A stretch of 64,000 nt of DNA from Bacillus tequilensis KCTC 13622 (GTDB lineage Bacteria > Bacillota > Bacilli > Bacillales > Bacillaceae), in NCBI RefSeq assembly GCF_000507145.1, contig NZ_AYTO01000008.1, positions 1 to 64,000 on the forward strand. The letters run 5' to 3'. Made by a program: the position numbers and the translations under genes. Positions 62,365 to 64,000 of this stretch are shown in pieces. Below the pieces are notes generated by a model, which saw only the letters and a program-made list of their open reading frames with translations, was not told the origin of the DNA and made no database searches. How positions within the stretch are numbered: the first letter of the stretch is position 1; the number at the start of each line of letters is the position of its first letter.

Positions 62365-63395
62365 CTCCGCTCGCCAGCGTTATAGTCCCGATGTATAATG
62401 TTGAACCATTTATAGAGGAGTGCATTGATTCTCTGCAGCGTCAAACGCTTTCTGATATTGAAATCATCCTCGTGAATGACGGCTCGCCGGATCGTTCTGG
62501 CGAGCTTGCAGAGAACTATGCAAAACGAGATGCGAGAATCCGGGTCATCCATCAGACAAACGGCGGGCTGAGTGCTGCGCGAAATGCGGGAATAAGAGCC
62601 GCAAAGGGGACGTACATCGGCTTTGTTGACGGAGACGATTATGTATCTTCCGACATGTTCCAGAGGCTGATAGAAGAAGCAGAGCAAAATCAGCTAGACA
62701 TCGCCGGGTGCGGTTTTTACAAGCAGTCAGCGGACGGGCAGACTTATGTGCCGCCGCAGCTTGACACAAACCGCGTGCTGACAAAACCGGAAATTGCCGA
62801 ACGGCTCAAACATGCTCACGAAACGAGATTTATATGGTATGTATGGCGTTATGTGTATCGCCGTGAGCTTTTGGATAGAACCAATCTGATGTTTGATGAA
62901 GACATCCGTTTTGCTGAAGATTCTCCCTTCAATTTGTCCGCTTTTTGCGGAGCGAAACGGGTGAAAATGCTGGATGAAGGCTTGTACATCTATCGTGAAA
63001 ACCCGAACAGCCTGACAGAAGTTCCTTATAAGCCGGCGATGGATGAACAGATTCAAAAGCAATACCAGGCGAAAATGGCATTCTACAATCATCACGGCTT
63101 AGCGGGTGCATGCAAAGAAGATTTGAATGTGTACATATGCAGGCACCAGCTTCCGATGCTTTTGGCAAACGCCTGTGCTTCTCCGAATCCGCCGAAAGAC
63201 ATCAAAAAGCAGATCAGACGGATTTTGTCCTATCACATGGTGCGCCAGGCTGTCAGACATACACCGGTTCAGCATAAGCAATTATTAAGAGGTGAGCGTT
63301 TGGTATTAGCACTGTGCAAATGGCGGCTCATATTTCTCATCAAGCTGTTTTTCGAGCAGCGGGGAACAATGAAAGGCAGTGCGAAGCAGGCATGA
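62361..63395 (+). CDS. epsJ: EpsJ, GT2 glycosyltransferase
   Basis: A 344-residue family-2 glycosyltransferase. ASVIVPMYNVEPFIEECIDS begins it; EIILVNDGSPDRSGELAENY and GFVDGDDYVSSDMF supply the nucleotide and metal sites. ATG overlaps epsI by 4 bases. It is the last transferase before the flippase gene. Confidence 0.93.
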   Translation: MTPLASVIVPMYNVEPFIEECIDSLQRQTLSDIEIILVNDGSPDRSGELAENYAKRDARIRVIHQTNGGLSAARNAGIRAAKGTYIGFVDGDDYVSSDMFQRLIEEAEQNQLDIAGCGFYKQSADGQTYVPPQLDTNRVLTKPEIAERLKHAHETRFIWYVWRYVYRRELLDRTNLMFDEDIRFAEDSPFNLSAFCGAKRVKMLDEGLYIYRENPNSLTEVPYKPAMDEQIQKQYQAKMAFYNHHGLAGACKEDLNVYICRHQLPMLLANACASPNPPKDIKKQIRRILSYHMVRQAVRHTPVQHKQLLRGERLVLALCKWRLIFLIKLFFEQRGTMKGSAKQA

Positions 63396-64000
63396 AATTC
63401 ACGATCAACTTCAGCGCTAATCTTGCGGCATTCCTCTTGTCCGTTTTCCTGTCGGTCTGGATGACGCCTTTCATTGTGAAAACGCTTGGTGTGGAAGCGT
63501 TCGGCTTTGTTCATTTAACACAAAACGTGATTAATTACTTTTCAATTATCACCGTAGCGCTCAGCTCAGTTGTCGTACGCTTCTTTTCTGTCGCCGCCCA
63601 CAGAGGAGAGCGGGAAAAAGCAAATGCGTATATCAGCAATTATTTGGCGGCGTCTGTTTTGATTTCATTGCTTCTTTTGCTGCCGCTTGCGGGCTCGGCT
63701 TTTTTGATTGACCGGGTGATGAACGTGCCGCCGGCGCTCTTGGCTGATGTGCGTTTGTCGATTTTGATAGGCAGTCTGCTGTTTATTTTAACGTTTTTGA
63801 TGGCGGGGTTCGGCGCTGCACCCTTTTATGCCAACCGCCTTTATATCACCAGCACCATTCAGGCGGTGCAAATGCTTGTACGCGTTTTGTCTGTGCTGCT
63901 TTTGTTTGCATGTTTTGCGCCGAAAATCTGGCAGATCCAGCTTGCGGCTTTAGCTGGCGCTGTCATAGCAGCTGTGCTGTCTTTCTATTTCTTCAAAAAA
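63392..64000 (+). CDS. epsK: EpsK, lipid-linked repeat flippase (Wzx-like), 5' part
   Basis: The first 203 codons of a MATE/MVF-superfamily flippase; the window ends inside the gene. The ATG at 63392 (MKFTINFSANLAAFLLSVFL) overlaps the epsJ stop by 4 bases. Spans are visible at about 8-30, 40-60, 82-105, 118-140 and 150-200. It is predicted to move lipid-linked repeats across the membrane. The later eps genes lie beyond the window. Confidence 0.93.
   Translation, partial: MKFTINFSANLAAFLLSVFLSVWMTPFIVKTLGVEAFGFVHLTQNVINYFSIITVALSSVVVRFFSVAAHRGEREKANAYISNYLAASVLISLLLLLPLAGSAFLIDRVMNVPPALLADVRLSILIGSLLFILTFLMAGFGAAPFYANRLYITSTIQAVQMLVRVLSVLLLFACFAPKIWQIQLAALAGAVIAAVLSFYFFKK

Overview
The window is a 64 kb stretch of chromosome from a member of the Bacillus subtilis species complex. 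Gene order, protein sequences and control elements (CtsR box, SigW promoter, SacY antiterminator target, SinR boxes, EAR element, PadR dyad) match what I remember of the bmrA-to-eps region of B. subtilis 168. Scattered protein differences suggest a relative rather than strain 168 itself. No phage, insertion sequence, CRISPR array or rRNA was seen, so this is largely a core-genome segment with a few accessory patches.

Layout: 1-2.8 kb is an A+T-rich patch with a lipoprotein end, a large protein carrying a lipase-like GHSLA motif, and a small helical protein. 2.9-9.3 kb holds the multidrug exporter bmrA, the TPR protein yvcD, the cell-wall endopeptidase cwlO and thioredoxin reductase trxB. 9.6-13.9 kb is the yvcI-rapZ-glmR-whiA-crh-yvcN cluster that links amino-sugar and carbon metabolism with division. 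14-18.9 kb contains a small lipoprotein divergent from the lantibiotic-detoxification module psdRSAB. 18.9-23.5 kb has yvcT, the carbonic anhydrase/SulP pair yvdAB, and the nucleotide-related genes yvdC and yvdD.

23.7-35.6 kb is the maltodextrin regulon: regulator, neopullulanase-type amylase, MdxEFG ABC importer, MdxD, maltose phosphorylase, MalL and beta-phosphoglucomutase. Two copies of one palindrome mark its promoters, and a cre-like site overlaps the second. 35.6-36.6 kb is clpP and tRNA-Arg(CCG). 36.6-39.7 kb is a 3 kb segment with spore-coat genes cotR and cotQ, bounded by the tRNA and a decayed copy of its 3' half. 39.8-43.3 kb has yvdQ, the SMR pair yvdRS with its TetR regulator yvdT, and permease yveA.

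43.4-46.7 kb is sacB-levB (levan synthesis and cleavage). 46.9-49.0 kb is the SigW-controlled pbpE-racX operon. 49.0-51.8 kb holds padC with an upstream DUF3237 pseudogene, a small membrane protein and the esterase pnbA. 51.8-64 kb is slrR divergent from the biofilm exopolysaccharide operon epsA-K; epsK runs off the end of the window.

The observations I rate highest are the tRNA-derived repeat around cotR/cotQ, a shared TGAnTGAnnnTCAnTCA palindrome at yvdT and yvdS, mutually exclusive helices in the epsB-epsC leader RNA, the PadR-linked DUF3237 wreck, and the lipase-motif locus at the left end. I found no clear-cut undescribed system. Gene names and lengths of relatives come from memory, not from a search.
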